Made by a program: the position numbers and the translations under genes. From positions 124,001 to 188,000 of the forward strand of contig NZ_CP031396.1 of the NCBI RefSeq assembly GCF_003363755.1: a stretch of 64,000 nt of DNA, read 5' to 3'. The notes under the pieces were generated by a model, which worked only from the letters and a program-made list of their open reading frames with translations, made no database searches and had not been told where the DNA came from. Source of the stretch: Pseudomonas protegens (lineage in GTDB: Bacteria > Pseudomonadota > Gammaproteobacteria > Pseudomonadales > Pseudomonadaceae). This document shows, piece after piece, positions 56,101-64,000 of this stretch (positions within the stretch are counted from its first letter, which is position 1; each line of letters starts with the position of its first letter).

Positions 56101-58611
56101 GAGTTGGCCGTAGGCATGTTCGTGGGTAATCAGGCTTGAGGCCAAATGGCTGAAAGGATGACGTGCGAAGCTGTCGAGGCCGAAACGTTCTTTGATCGCC
56201 TGATACACGCGCCCCGTCAGCTCGCTTTGTGCCTGCCACTGACGCCATTCGGGTAAACGTTCCAAGGCTTCGGGGGGCAGCTTGGCAGCAACGGGCGGCA
56301 GTTCGATCAGATGCCGTACCAGCTCGCGTACCGAACATGCCAAGGACTCCGGCGCCCCACGCATTGCCTGTTCAAAGCGCTCGATCAACCCCAGCTGTTG
56401 ACTCAGGCCAGCCAGCAAGGCGTCGCGCCGGGCTTGCAATTGCGACGACTGCGCATCACCGGCGATCCAGCGCTCATAGCACTCGCGCAGGTTGCTCACG
56501 AAGGCCTTCTTGTCGGTCTGGGAATCGTGGATCAGGCAGCACAACTCACCCAGTTGACTTTGTTGCAGGCGATGGAACACAACGTCCAGCGCTGCACGCT
56601 TTTCACAGACAAACAGCACGCGCAGGCCACGAGCGGCGTAGTCCGCGATCAGGTTGGTGATGGTCTGGGATTTGCCGGTGCCTGGCGGTCCCTGGATGAT
56701 GAAGTTACGCCCGGTACGGGCCAGGCTGACGGCAGCATTCTGCGTGGCGTCGCCCGCCACCACGTTCCACTGCTCGGACAACGGGGTCGGCTCGGGGGCC
56801 TGGACCTCGACGTCCCGAGGCTCGATGGAGAACATCCGGTCAAAGGCTTCGTTCTGCGCCGGTTCGTCGATCAATTGCGCATAGTCACGCACCAGCGACA
56901 TCTTTCGATAATTGAAGTTGGCCAGGGTCACCTGGGTCAGGTCTATGTCCCAGGCGTAGCGATGCCCCTGGTTCTCGGGCATGGCGAAGGTGCTGTTTTC
57001 GGCGCTGCTGGCAACCATCTGAGGGTGTTGGTTGCGCAGAACGGGCTTGGCGCCTATGGCCAGGCGCAGCGGCAACTCGCTGGGCAGCACCTTTTGCTGG
57101 AACAACTGCAGACCCAGCGGACGGAAATCTTCGCGGTCGTAGCTGAAATCCGGCTTCACCAAAGGCGTCGACATGCGCTGGCGGGCACGACGGCGCTGGA
57201 AGTGGTGCAGATGCTGCACGGCTTTTTGGTGGATCAGTTCGATTTGCGGTTTGCTTTGCAGGTGTAACTCGACGCCGGGTTCGGTCAGTTTGATCTGGCG
57301 CGCAATATCGGCGTGGATGTCTTCCACCGAAGTCTTTTGCAGGTCGACGGTTTCCGGCAACTGGATGTCGTAGAGCTGACGCAATTGATGACGCAGTACC
57401 GGGTTGAATTCGGCCTCGGTTTCGTCGCACTGCAACACGAACTGGTCACGCACCCCTTTTTTGCGACTCAACTCTACCGGCAACCACAGCAGCGGGGTGA
57501 CGATGCGTTCTTCCGGCGTGTCCTTGAGGTTGTGCCAGCGCATGAACGCCACCACCAGGCGAAGGTTGCTGAAGCCGAATTCGGCGCGGTCGCGACGGGT
57601 TTCCTGGATGATGCGCTCCAGCGACGCCTGCAGCCAGGTCTGGTCTTCGAACCGTAGCCATTGCTGCAGGCCGACAGGTTTGCCGCCCAGCACTTGTTCG
57701 CAGAATCCGCCGAAGGTGGGTTGCCAGGTACACAGCGCTTCGGGCCGGATACTTTCAATGCGCATCACCAACGGAACGCTGGCCACGGTCAAGTTGACGC
57801 TGGTCTGGGTCGGCCGGAAATACAGCAGGCGATTGCGACGCGAAAGGTCAAACAAGCGGTTGCGCAGATGTTCCAGCACCACAGTGCGTCGCGAAGCCGG
57901 GCCTTCGGCCTGGGCCAACACACGCTCGACATCCAGGCTGGCCGGCTGTTCGCGCCAGGACTCCAAGCGGCGTGCCAGCGAGCCCACATCAGTGGCGCGC
58001 TCATGGCGGTTGAGCTCGGTCATCTCGACGATCAAGTTGGCCAGCACCGGGTTGAGCCGGCCATTGAGCTGGAACAGGTTGCGCCGGTGCGCGGCAAACG
58101 ACTTGAGGTCGTTGATGTCGGCAAAATCCAAGCCGCAGGCCAGGCACGCGAGCAACTGACCGAGCTGGAAAATATCGGTGATTTCGTCGTGATGCCCGAG
58201 CCGATGTTCCCAACTGTGCAAGTCCGTGAGGAACACCGGATGGTTGATGGGCTGCTGCGGGTCTTCCTGGACTTGCAGGTCGGTAATGGCCACGCCGGTT
58301 TCCGAATCCCGGGTCAGGCGGACCTTGCCGACGATATTCAGCGCCGACTCTGGATTGGGCTGCACCTGCCTGATCGCCTCCAGCGCCAGGCGCGGCGACT
58401 GGCCGTCGGGGTGGCGCAGTTGCAGGGTGCGTTCCGGGCCTAGCACCACATCCAGGTAACTGAGCTGGGCGACATGCCCCCGCTCATGCAATTGCGCCAC
58501 CTGGCGCAGCAGCGGCAGCGCCAGGAACAGCACATCGTCGATGGACACGGCGGCGCCATCGTGACTCTGCAGCAATTGAGCGAAGTTCAGCGGTTGAGTT
58601 ATTGGGTCCAT
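53155..58611 (-). CDS. Pseudokinase-DUF4011-helicase-nuclease-WGR protein
   Basis: 1818 residues. Residues 1-225 resemble a protein kinase C-lobe (LHERGHVAQLSYLDVVL, then DIFQLGQLLACLACG) without the catalytic HRD and DFG residues. DUF4011 follows, starting LEHLRNRLFDLSRRNRLLYF (about 248-267). An SF1 helicase has Walker A GPPGTGKS (Lys647), DEAS box FDEASQ (Asp1272) and AAA_12-type half to about 1570. Residues about 1605-1715 look like a Vsr/MTES_1575-type nuclease (Asp1643 in RCDLAISD). A WGR domain (about 1745-1810, FWRIGV and VNFGRIGTKGQT) ends the protein. DUF4011-helicase-Vsr proteins are known anti-phage candidates (Hhe). The start follows GGAGG; it overlaps the upstream metallopeptidase gene by 13 bp. 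Confidence 0.85.
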   Translation of the reverse strand: MDPITQPLNFAQLLQSHDGAAVSIDDVLFLALPLLRQVAQLHERGHVAQLSYLDVVLGPERTLQLRHPDGQSPRLALEAIRQVQPNPESALNIVGKVRLTRDSETGVAITDLQVQEDPQQPINHPVFLTDLHSWEHRLGHHDEITDIFQLGQLLACLACGLDFADINDLKSFAAHRRNLFQLNGRLNPVLANLIVEMTELNRHERATDVGSLARRLESWREQPASLDVERVLAQAEGPASRRTVVLEHLRNRLFDLSRRNRLLYFRPTQTSVNLTVASVPLVMRIESIRPEALCTWQPTFGGFCEQVLGGKPVGLQQWLRFEDQTWLQASLERIIQETRRDRAEFGFSNLRLVVAFMRWHNLKDTPEERIVTPLLWLPVELSRKKGVRDQFVLQCDETEAEFNPVLRHQLRQLYDIQLPETVDLQKTSVEDIHADIARQIKLTEPGVELHLQSKPQIELIHQKAVQHLHHFQRRRARQRMSTPLVKPDFSYDREDFRPLGLQLFQQKVLPSELPLRLAIGAKPVLRNQHPQMVASSAENSTFAMPENQGHRYAWDIDLTQVTLANFNYRKMSLVRDYAQLIDEPAQNEAFDRMFSIEPRDVEVQAPEPTPLSEQWNVVAGDATQNAAVSLARTGRNFIIQGPPGTGKSQTITNLIADYAARGLRVLFVCEKRAALDVVFHRLQQSQLGELCCLIHDSQTDKKAFVSNLRECYERWIAGDAQSSQLQARRDALLAGLSQQLGLIERFEQAMRGAPESLACSVRELVRHLIELPPVAAKLPPEALERLPEWRQWQAQSELTGRVYQAIKERFGLDSFARHPFSHLASSLITHEHAYGQLKVFLDEASGLMDSVEQFLESSSSLLSGDTRLADACVLTQAAEQLTSANLAAHLDLLEPGSSGAQTLHAEQAALHALAVQQHNARESTHHWREKLAPQDTQAAIDLVQRLEGSLLRWLQPAWWRLRGELQRRYDFSQHAIRPSFGSVLDNLAREHRVTAELHAEQQRLQARYGIPDVDLFLHNLQALLQQLSASPLLRQWVEGLRGDPDALSGVRQEASLRQPVARLAELVAQHCVFDPALSLVELAEYLRDLREELDELPDTLPLLNELHQADPVCLAVVQQYALAQRALDGLIAQENLTRLYRANPQLARFDGPALSLAAREVSQAECNLLKSNAQVLSATLHQRFLEHVKQSAMSVTQLDAQAREFKKAYAKGRRELEHELGKTMRYRSIREMASGDSGRVINDLKPIWLMSPLSVSDTLPLTPDLFDVVIFDEASQIPSEEAVPALSRAQQVIVVGDEMQLPPTNFFSSAGDQDDNELIAMEDGEQIAINLDADSLLSQAARNLPATLLAWHYRSRHEALISFSNAAFYEGRLITIPDRRIERPAPAQTALDSTDAQAVIRGADALQDSPISFLKMTDGVYLSRSNLAEARYIANLVRELLQRETGLSLGIVAFSEAQQGAIEQALEDLASGDSAFATRLEREYVREDAGQFNGLFVKNLENVQGDERDVIILSICYAPGPNGKMLMNFGPINQRGGEKRLNVIFSRARKRMAIVSSIESEAITNTHNDGAAALRAFLQFAQASASGDAPRSQGILANLNPGAKQSFAVSLPKDHLRGALAAALRKRGHSVQEYVGRSQFRCDLAISDASGEHFSLGVLLDSDTAAAPDVRERYIFRPTVLRSFGWKIIDVLSNDWLRDQEEVLNRIEALLRGEEAVALPEPQQPEETIEIQAQPPVTTEATPLMREFTFGEGNSNKFWRIGVAESEVTVNFGRIGTKGQTLIKSLDSPERALREAEKLIAEKLRKGYQEQAGSITQG

Positions 58612-59801
58612 GTGTCGACCTCCGCCTTGAGCGCACGAACAATCGGGTCGAGCTCACGTTTGGGGAATTTGATATCGCGCTTGAGCACGTTGATGAAGTC
58701 GTCGGCGCTGCCGAGTTTTTTCGCCGTGCGCGCGGCATGCAGCAAGGCTTCATCCCGCAGGTCACGGTCGACCAGGCACAGGTCGAGCATGATGTAGTGC
58801 AGGTATTCGTGAATGCTCGCGTCGATGCGCTCGGCATTCAGCGTGCCGAGGTCCAGCGGTGTTTCAGGCGCCTTCCAGTCGGGAAAGAAGCCGCGCACCT
58901 GATTGAGCACCGCCTCGGACTGCAACACCGTGTTGCCGATGAAGCGGGCGATGAAGCCGCGGGTGAGGGCGGTCAACTCGACCTGGTCGGTCACGTCCAG
59001 ACGGTTGAGCGACAAGGGCCCGCGCAATCGGCGGTGCAGCCAGGCGTCGGTATCCGGGAGCTGTCGCCACCAGCTTTCCACCGCTTGGGAACGCAGAAAA
59101 GTCTCCGGATGGGAAACGCCCTGGGACAACGGCGCATCCTTGCCATCCAGTTCACGGGCCTGCTGCAGATAGCTGGCGGCATCGACGCTGAGAATCCCGG
59201 TGTGGACCTTGACCAGCGAGGTGATGGAGGCTTGCGCACAGCCAGCCGCCAGCGCCGCCCCGCGGTCGGCGTAGATTTCGGTGTGCAGGCTATATAAACG
59301 TGCGGTCTGTTCCAGGCTCGCAGGCGTATACACATCGGCCATCGCGTGATTGAGAATCCGCTCGGCGGTGAGGTAATCGCCCTCGTGCTCCGACCACAAG
59401 CGGTAATGCGCCAGTTCATGCCCCAGCAACGCCAGCAGCTCCTGAGCATCGAGCCGTTCAAGGATCGGCCCGTAGAACACCACATGCACCTCACCGGCCA
59501 GGTAATACAGGCTGGCATTCATGGTGCCATCGCCGGCCTGGTAGAGGGTCGCGGGGGCCTCGATCTGCAGGCGTTGCAACGCCGTCTCACAGGCCTGATA
59601 GGCCTGCGAGTGAGTTTCCGGGCTCAGGCGATAGGTGTCTCGCAGCAATTGGGCGCGCACATCCTGGGCGTGTTCCTGCTGAACGCCCAGCGACGAGGCC
59701 CAAGCCCACACCGCAGGTTCACTGGTTTTCAGGTAGTCGACCACCTGCTGGTGGTAAGGCAGTGGCGTCAGGCTGGCGATATCCAGCGCGGGGGTACTCA
59801 T
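58599..59801 (-). CDS. M48-like zinc metallopeptidase
   Basis: 400 residues without a signal peptide or membrane segments. The zinc motif is HELAH (128-132, in LLALLGHELAHYRLW), and a second M48-type motif EIYAD follows about 55 residues later and would give the third ligand. The N-terminal 120 and C-terminal 200 residues are helical and unrecognised. It is translated first in the two-gene unit and overlaps the helicase gene by 13 bp, so the two are almost certainly one system. Its likely role is cleavage of a protein partner during defence, by inference only. Confidence 0.8.
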   Translation of the reverse strand: MSTPALDIASLTPLPYHQQVVDYLKTSEPAVWAWASSLGVQQEHAQDVRAQLLRDTYRLSPETHSQAYQACETALQRLQIEAPATLYQAGDGTMNASLYYLAGEVHVVFYGPILERLDAQELLALLGHELAHYRLWSEHEGDYLTAERILNHAMADVYTPASLEQTARLYSLHTEIYADRGAALAAGCAQASITSLVKVHTGILSVDAASYLQQARELDGKDAPLSQGVSHPETFLRSQAVESWWRQLPDTDAWLHRRLRGPLSLNRLDVTDQVELTALTRGFIARFIGNTVLQSEAVLNQVRGFFPDWKAPETPLDLGTLNAERIDASIHEYLHYIMLDLCLVDRDLRDEALLHAARTAKKLGSADDFINVLKRDIKFPKRELDPIVRALKAEVDTWTQ

Positions 59802-60088
59802 CGTTCAAACATCCTTGAGGATACGGCTCCATGAGCTGCGCCTGCGCAGCAGAGGCTTGGGCTGGCATCCCGGTATCAGTGATCAGCAATAAAAAGCGGA
59901 GCATACCTAGGGGTTGCTGAAATTACTTGTGAAAGTGCATAACCCTTTCGATCGACGCAAAAGCTGCTCCAGCTCATGGCGCCCAGTGGCCCGATTCGCT
60001 TGAATACGCGCCCGCATCGCCTGGCCAAACAAGAGGGCTGCCGGAGCGCAACCAAACACAAGAACGCAATACTTCGAAAGGACTCGGC

Positions 60089-61780
60089 ATGTCGTTATCG
60101 CGCTGTCTATCTGGCCTGTCCAACTTGTTGCACTACCGCCGCGAATGGTTTCGCGCCGACCTGCGGGCCGGGTTGTCCGTGGCGGCTATCCAGATCCCGA
60201 TCGCCATCGCCTATGCGCAGATTGTCGGCCTGCCGCCACAGTACGGGCTCTACGCCTGTGTGCTGCCGATGATTGTCTATGCCTTGATCGGCAGCTCGCG
60301 GCAACTGATGGTCGGCCCCGATGCTGCCACTTGCGCCATGCTCGGCGGGGCCGTGGCGCCTTTGGCCATGGGCGACCTGCAGCGTACCGTCGAATTGTCG
60401 ATGATCGTCACCGTGCTGGTGGGCCTGATGCTGATTGCCGCCGGGATCGCCCGAGCGGGTTTTATCGCCAGCTTCTTCTCGCGGCCGATCCTCATCGGTT
60501 ACCTCAACGGCATCGGTCTGAGCCTGATCGCCGGGCAAATGGGCAAGGTGGTGGGCTTCAAGATCGAAGGCGACGGCTTCATTCTGGGATTGGCGGACTT
60601 TCTCCAGCGGCTGGGGGAGATCCATGGCCTGACCCTGGCCGTTGGCCTGGCCAGCCTGGGCCTGTTGATCTGGCTGCCGCGACGCTACCCGCGGCTGCCG
60701 GCAGCGCTGCTGACGGTGGCGCTGTTCACCTTGCTGGCCGGGCTCTTGGGCTTCGACCGCTTCGGGGTGGCGATCCTCGGCCCTGTGCCGGCCGGGATTC
60801 CCGAATTGTCCTGGCCCAAGACCAGCCTGGAGGAAAGCAAGAGCCTGCTGCGCGACGCGCTGGGCATCGCCACCGTGAGTTTTTGCAGCGCCATGCTCAC
60901 TGCCCGCAGCTTCGCGGCGCGCCATGGCTACGCGATCAACGCCAACCATGAATTCATCGCCCTGGGCCTGAGCAACCTGGCGGCCGGAGCCTCCCAGGGC
61001 TTTGCCATCAGCGGCGCGGATTCGCGTACCGCGGTCAATGACATGGCCGGAGGCAAGAGCCAGTTGGTGGGCATCATCGCCGCCCTGGCGATTGCGCTGA
61101 TTCTGCTGTTTTTCACCGCGCCCATGGCGTGGATTCCGCAGCCGGCCCTGGGCGCGGTGCTGTTGATGGCGGGCTGGGGCCTGCTCGACGTCAAGTCCCT
61201 GAAGCAAATCTACCGCCTGAGCCACTTCGAGTTCTGGCTGTGCCTGCTGACCACTGTCAGCGTGCTGGGCCTGGGCGTGCTGCCGGGCATCATCTTCGCC
61301 GTGACCCTGGCCATCCTGCGCCTGCTGTACAGCATCTACCAACCCACCGACGCGGTGCTGGGCTGGATGCCGGGCATCGAAGGCCAGGTGGACATCCGCC
61401 AGTACCCGCAAGCCCACACCGTGCCGGGCCTGGTGGTGTATCGCTTCGACGACGCGATCCTGTTCTTCAACGCCGACTACTTCAAGATGCGCCTGCTCGA
61501 CACCGTGCAGCGCGAGAGCCAGCCCGAGGTGGTGCTGTTCAATGCCGAGGCGGTGACCGATATCGATGTCAGCGGCATCGCGGTGCTGCGGGAAATCCGC
61601 GAAACCCTGGCCGCCCAGGGCATCTACTTCGCGATCGCCCGTGCTCGCGGTACTTTCCTGACGATGCTGGAACGCTCGGGGATGACCCGGGAAATGGACC
61701 GCCAGTTGCTGTTCAGTTCGGTGCGTTCGGGGATCAGGGCCTACCGCATATGGCGCAACAGCATGCGCGGCAAGCAGTGA
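60089..61780 (+). CDS. SulP-family anion transporter with STAS domain
   Basis: 563 residues. About twelve hydrophobic segments (about 25-420), with SulP signatures in IPIAIAYAQIVGLPPQYGLYA and the central ANHEFIALGLSNLAAGASQG, precede a C-terminal STAS domain (about 440-555) with DIDVSGIAVL. SulP proteins carry sulfate, bicarbonate or dicarboxylates; the substrate is not clear from sequence. The start follows AAAGGA. Confidence 0.93.
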   Translation: MSLSRCLSGLSNLLHYRREWFRADLRAGLSVAAIQIPIAIAYAQIVGLPPQYGLYACVLPMIVYALIGSSRQLMVGPDAATCAMLGGAVAPLAMGDLQRTVELSMIVTVLVGLMLIAAGIARAGFIASFFSRPILIGYLNGIGLSLIAGQMGKVVGFKIEGDGFILGLADFLQRLGEIHGLTLAVGLASLGLLIWLPRRYPRLPAALLTVALFTLLAGLLGFDRFGVAILGPVPAGIPELSWPKTSLEESKSLLRDALGIATVSFCSAMLTARSFAARHGYAINANHEFIALGLSNLAAGASQGFAISGADSRTAVNDMAGGKSQLVGIIAALAIALILLFFTAPMAWIPQPALGAVLLMAGWGLLDVKSLKQIYRLSHFEFWLCLLTTVSVLGLGVLPGIIFAVTLAILRLLYSIYQPTDAVLGWMPGIEGQVDIRQYPQAHTVPGLVVYRFDDAILFFNADYFKMRLLDTVQRESQPEVVLFNAEAVTDIDVSGIAVLREIRETLAAQGIYFAIARARGTFLTMLERSGMTREMDRQLLFSSVRSGIRAYRIWRNSMRGKQ

Positions 61781-61794
61781 AGCAGAGGAGGGTG

Positions 61795-61819
61795 GCCGGC
61801 AGGGAGCGACCCCGCCGGC
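61795..61819. terminator. Hairpin between the SulP gene and the exported hypothetical gene
   Basis: GCCGGC-A-GGG and CCC-C-GCCGGC pair over 10 positions with one mismatch around AGCGA, in the 72-bp gap between two converging genes. There is no T tract. A shared 3'-end hairpin is likely. Confidence 0.45.
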
Positions 61820-61852
61820 GCTTGACCGAAGTTCAGCCGAGCCGGCACGGCC

Positions 61853-62512
61853 TTACTGGGTGATGGTCATGCTGCTGGTGGCCTGGACCGAGCCGTAGCG
61901 GATGCGCGGATAAGTCGGATCGGCGTAGCTGAAATCCATCACCGTGCCGACGGAGCCGAAGTACAGGGCCTGGCAACTGAAGTTCACCGCCACCTGGCCG
62001 CCGTAAGGGGTGACCCCGATGGCGACCTGGGTCGGCCCGGTCCATTCGATCTTGCACCCCAGCGTGCCGCCTGCTGCGCCGGCGTTGTATCCGCGACAGT
62101 TCAAGGTGGCGTTGCCGTTGCTGGTATTGGGAAAGCCTGCCCATTTGGCGATGGCCAGGTTGGCCGAGCAGGACGTGTTGACGCTGCTGGCGCCTGGGGC
62201 GAGCTTGTAGACCCCGGACGGTGGCGCAAGCGTTGCCGTGACGGGCGTCAATGGCAGGGCGGCAAGGCTCGATGCCGCCTGGTTTTCCACCACGGTGGTG
62301 GGCGACGGCGGGAGCTTGCACACCACCACGGCGCCGACGTCGTCGGACTTCTTCAACTCACCCAGCGCCGTGATATCGGCGCCGCCCTTCGACTCGCAGA
62401 AGAGTTTGCGTAACTGGGCTTTTTCTTCGCTGTCCGATGTGGACGAGGCCTGGGCCAAAGGTGCAAGGGCCAGGCCAATGACGCCAGCCATCAGCACGCT
62501 TGAAAGTTTCAT
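61853..62512 (-). CDS. Exported protein of unknown function
   Basis: 219 residues. Signal peptide (VLMAGVIGLALAPLAQA, cleavage near AQA-SS). The mature protein has six Cys spread over the length (LFCES, VVVCK, TSCSA, LNCRG, LGCKI, NFSCQ), probably paired as disulfides. The C-terminal half is Gly/Thr-rich beta-type sequence. No family recognised. It is predicted to be periplasmic or secreted. Confidence 0.75.
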   Translation of the reverse strand: MKLSSVLMAGVIGLALAPLAQASSTSDSEEKAQLRKLFCESKGGADITALGELKKSDDVGAVVVCKLPPSPTTVVENQAASSLAALPLTPVTATLAPPSGVYKLAPGASSVNTSCSANLAIAKWAGFPNTSNGNATLNCRGYNAGAAGGTLGCKIEWTGPTQVAIGVTPYGGQVAVNFSCQALYFGSVGTVMDFSYADPTYPRIRYGSVQATSSMTITQ

Positions 62513-62851
62513 GATCGATTCCTTATCGAGGTTATGACTGGCTGCACCCTATGAGCACCAGGCGGTTTTTTTCATGACAAAAGCTCGGGTGTTGCGCGCA
62601 AACAGGGCCGCTGGAGTTTTGCCCTTTCGGGACTTGACCTGATGCCGCTATCTGCTGTTGAATGCGCGCCCTAAAGCCTCTGCAACCTTTTCTCCAAGTG
62701 GTGAAGCCAGTGCCCTACGCCAGCCAACACGCCTGATACCGACGACGGTCCATCCTGCCTGATGGCTGCCCGTGCCTATGCGCGGCGGCGCTTGATTGCC
62801 ATGCCTGCCTGATCCTGTCGTTGGTTTTTCTCTGTTTTCGAGGACAAACCC
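62513..62851. other. 339-bp gap before the RNA ligase gene
   Basis: No gene, RNA or clear repeat seen. It must hold the promoters of the exported protein (-) and the RNA ligase gene (+). GAGGA at 62840-62844 is the ribosome site for the latter. A short reading frame on the minus strand over 62648-62938 runs into the ligase gene and looks like a shadow. Confidence 0.5.
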
Positions 62852-63712
62852 ATGCACATGGATATTCGTGCCACCGCGCACAACCTGGAACTGCTCAAAT
62901 ACCCCCGCACGCCCCATCTGCAAGGCTCGCGCCTGCAAGATGGCGACACTGACACTGGCCAGGTGCGCTATGCCGCTCTAGCCGGGCAGTGGTTGGTGGT
63001 GGAAGAAAAACTCGATGGCGCCAACGCCGGCATCAGCTTTAGCGCAAGCGGCGAGTTGCGCCTGCAATCTCGCGGTCACTACCTCACCGGCGGTGGGCGC
63101 GAGCGCCAGTTCAATCTGTTCAAGCAGTGGGCCGTGGCTCACGAACACTGGTTGCTGGAGCGCCTGGAAGATCGCTTCGTGCTGTATGGCGAATGGCTGC
63201 ACAAGAAGCACTCGGTGTTCTACGACCGCTTGCCACATTATTTCTGCGAGTTCGATGTGTGGGACCGCGCCACAGGGCTGTTCCTCTCCACCGCGGCGCG
63301 CCGGTGCCTGCTCGAAGGAGGGCCGGTGCTGTCGGTGCCGGTGCTGTACGAAGGCCCGGCGCCGCGCCGGCATGCCGAGCTGATGGCGCTGGTGGGCGAT
63401 TCGCTGGCCAAGACCGAGCGCTGGCGCGAGGTGTTCGAGCAGGTGGTGCGCCGCGAAGGCCTCGACCTGGCCCGTGCCTGGCGCCAGTGCGACCGTTCCA
63501 GCCGCATGGAAGGCCTGTATCTGAAGCTCGAGGACGAGCAGCAGACCCTCGGCCGGCTCAAGTGGGTACGCCAGGACTTCGTCCAGGCCATCATTGATGC
63601 CGACCAGCACCATGCCAACCAACCCTTCATCCCCAATCAACTGGCCGACGGCGTCGACCTCTATGCCCCGCGCCTGTCCATGGACTGGCAGGGCCCACGC
63701 CAAGGCTATTGA
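62852..63712 (+). CDS. RNA ligase (nucleotidyltransferase family)
   Basis: 286 residues. The adenylation motif is EKLDGAN with Lys53. Further motifs follow in order: SRGHYLTG-type motif Ia, FVLYGEWLH (motif III), MEGLYLKLE (motif IV) and LKWVR (motif V) of the covalent nucleotidyltransferase superfamily. It would join RNA ends using ATP. It ends 14 bp before a gene for an HD-domain protein, which suggests a two-gene RNA-repair unit in which the partner heals the ends. The ATG at 62852 follows GAGGA; a second ATG two codons later is possible. Confidence 0.88.
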   Translation: MHMDIRATAHNLELLKYPRTPHLQGSRLQDGDTDTGQVRYAALAGQWLVVEEKLDGANAGISFSASGELRLQSRGHYLTGGGRERQFNLFKQWAVAHEHWLLERLEDRFVLYGEWLHKKHSVFYDRLPHYFCEFDVWDRATGLFLSTAARRCLLEGGPVLSVPVLYEGPAPRRHAELMALVGDSLAKTERWREVFEQVVRREGLDLARAWRQCDRSSRMEGLYLKLEDEQQTLGRLKWVRQDFVQAIIDADQHHANQPFIPNQLADGVDLYAPRLSMDWQGPRQGY

Positions 63713-63726
63713 AGGAGCATCCCGAT

Positions 63727-64000
63727 ATGGATATTCGACAACTGCAACAACTGGTCCCCGAGCCGGGGCGCGATATGGATGCCGCCGCCTGCCTGGCGGC
63801 CATCCCGGCCCTGGCGCGCCTGGCCGATACACCGCAAGACCCGACCTACCACGCCGAGGGCGATGTGTGGATTCATACCCGTCTGGTGGTCGAAGCCTTG
63901 CTGGCGCAACCCGCCTACCAGCAGGCCAGCGCCGAGCAGCGCTTTGTGCTGTTCTTCGCTGCCCTGTTGCACGATATCGCCAAGCCCGACACCACGGTGA
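63727..64000 (+). CDS. HD-domain protein, partner of the RNA ligase (partial)
   Basis: Starts at the ATG at 63727, behind AAGGAG (63713-63718), and runs off the window after 91 codons with no stop. The visible part has HD-phosphohydrolase features: YHAEGDVWIHTRL (His42, His50) and the HD pair in LLHDIAKP (His82-Asp83). In several bacteria a gene of this kind, with an HD phosphatase and often a P-loop kinase domain, follows an RNA ligase gene and prepares RNA ends for sealing. The kinase part would be outside the window, so that part is an expectation. Confidence 0.8.
   Translation, partial: MDIRQLQQLVPEPGRDMDAAACLAAIPALARLADTPQDPTYHAEGDVWIHTRLVVEALLAQPAYQQASAEQRFVLFFAALLHDIAKPDTTV

Overview
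The window looks like chromosome of a high-GC fluorescent pseudomonad, most likely of the Pseudomonas protegens / P. chlororaphis group. This rests on a complete fit insect-toxin locus (fitABCDEFGH, with a 3003-residue Mcf1-type toxin) directly after a pel exopolysaccharide operon. I saw no rRNA, tRNA, CRISPR array, prophage or intact insertion sequence.

Layout. (1) 1-5893: end of pelB, then pelCDEFG, for synthesis and inner-membrane export of Pel polysaccharide. (2) 6027-6794: an orphan family-3 periplasmic binding protein. (3) 7284-29000: the Fit locus. fitA-fitB-fitC (two ABC exporters around an HlyD-type adaptor) and fitE (TolC-like) form a type I secretion system for FitD. fitF (hybrid sensor kinase) and the opposing fitH-fitG pair (response regulator and LysR regulator) control it. 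(4) 29080-32934: a TrkH potassium transporter, a DUF2946 gene, an orphan MbnC-like gene preceded by a possible 30-codon ORF, a fasciclin-domain protein and a cytochrome c5. (5) 33339-41044: a co-directional methanobactin (chalkophore) operon: DUF2946 gene, mbnT, mbnP, mbnH, the 31-codon precursor gene mbnA, mbnB, mbnC and a MATE exporter. A leader region before it carries a rho-independent terminator. (6) 41028-43577: copC and a second TonB-dependent receptor, fitting a copper-handling neighbourhood. (7) 43917-50942: a sugar ABC importer, a divergent ScrY/LamB-type porin and a PfkB fructokinase, with a LacI-type palindrome between importer and porin. (8) 50946-52049: a MerR regulator facing a MerR-type promoter and a decayed NAD-dependent epimerase. 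(9) 52170-59801: an unrecognised gene headed by a perfect 19-bp inverted repeat, then a two-gene unit of an M48-like metallopeptidase and an 1818-residue pseudokinase-DUF4011-helicase-nuclease-WGR protein, probably a defence system. (10) 60089-64000: a SulP transporter, an exported hypothetical protein, and an RNA ligase with the start of an HD-domain gene, probably an RNA-repair pair.

How it fits together: Pel (matrix) and Fit (insect toxin) suit a plant- and insect-associated lifestyle. The mbn genes describe a full copper-acquisition cycle: precursor, MbnBC modification, MATE export, TonB-dependent re-uptake, and a periplasmic MbnP/MbnH pair. CopC and two DUF2946 proteins next to it support a copper theme. 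The most unusual items are the mbnA gene and its leader, the orphan MbnC with its 30-codon ORF, and the helicase/metallopeptidase pair with its neighbour.
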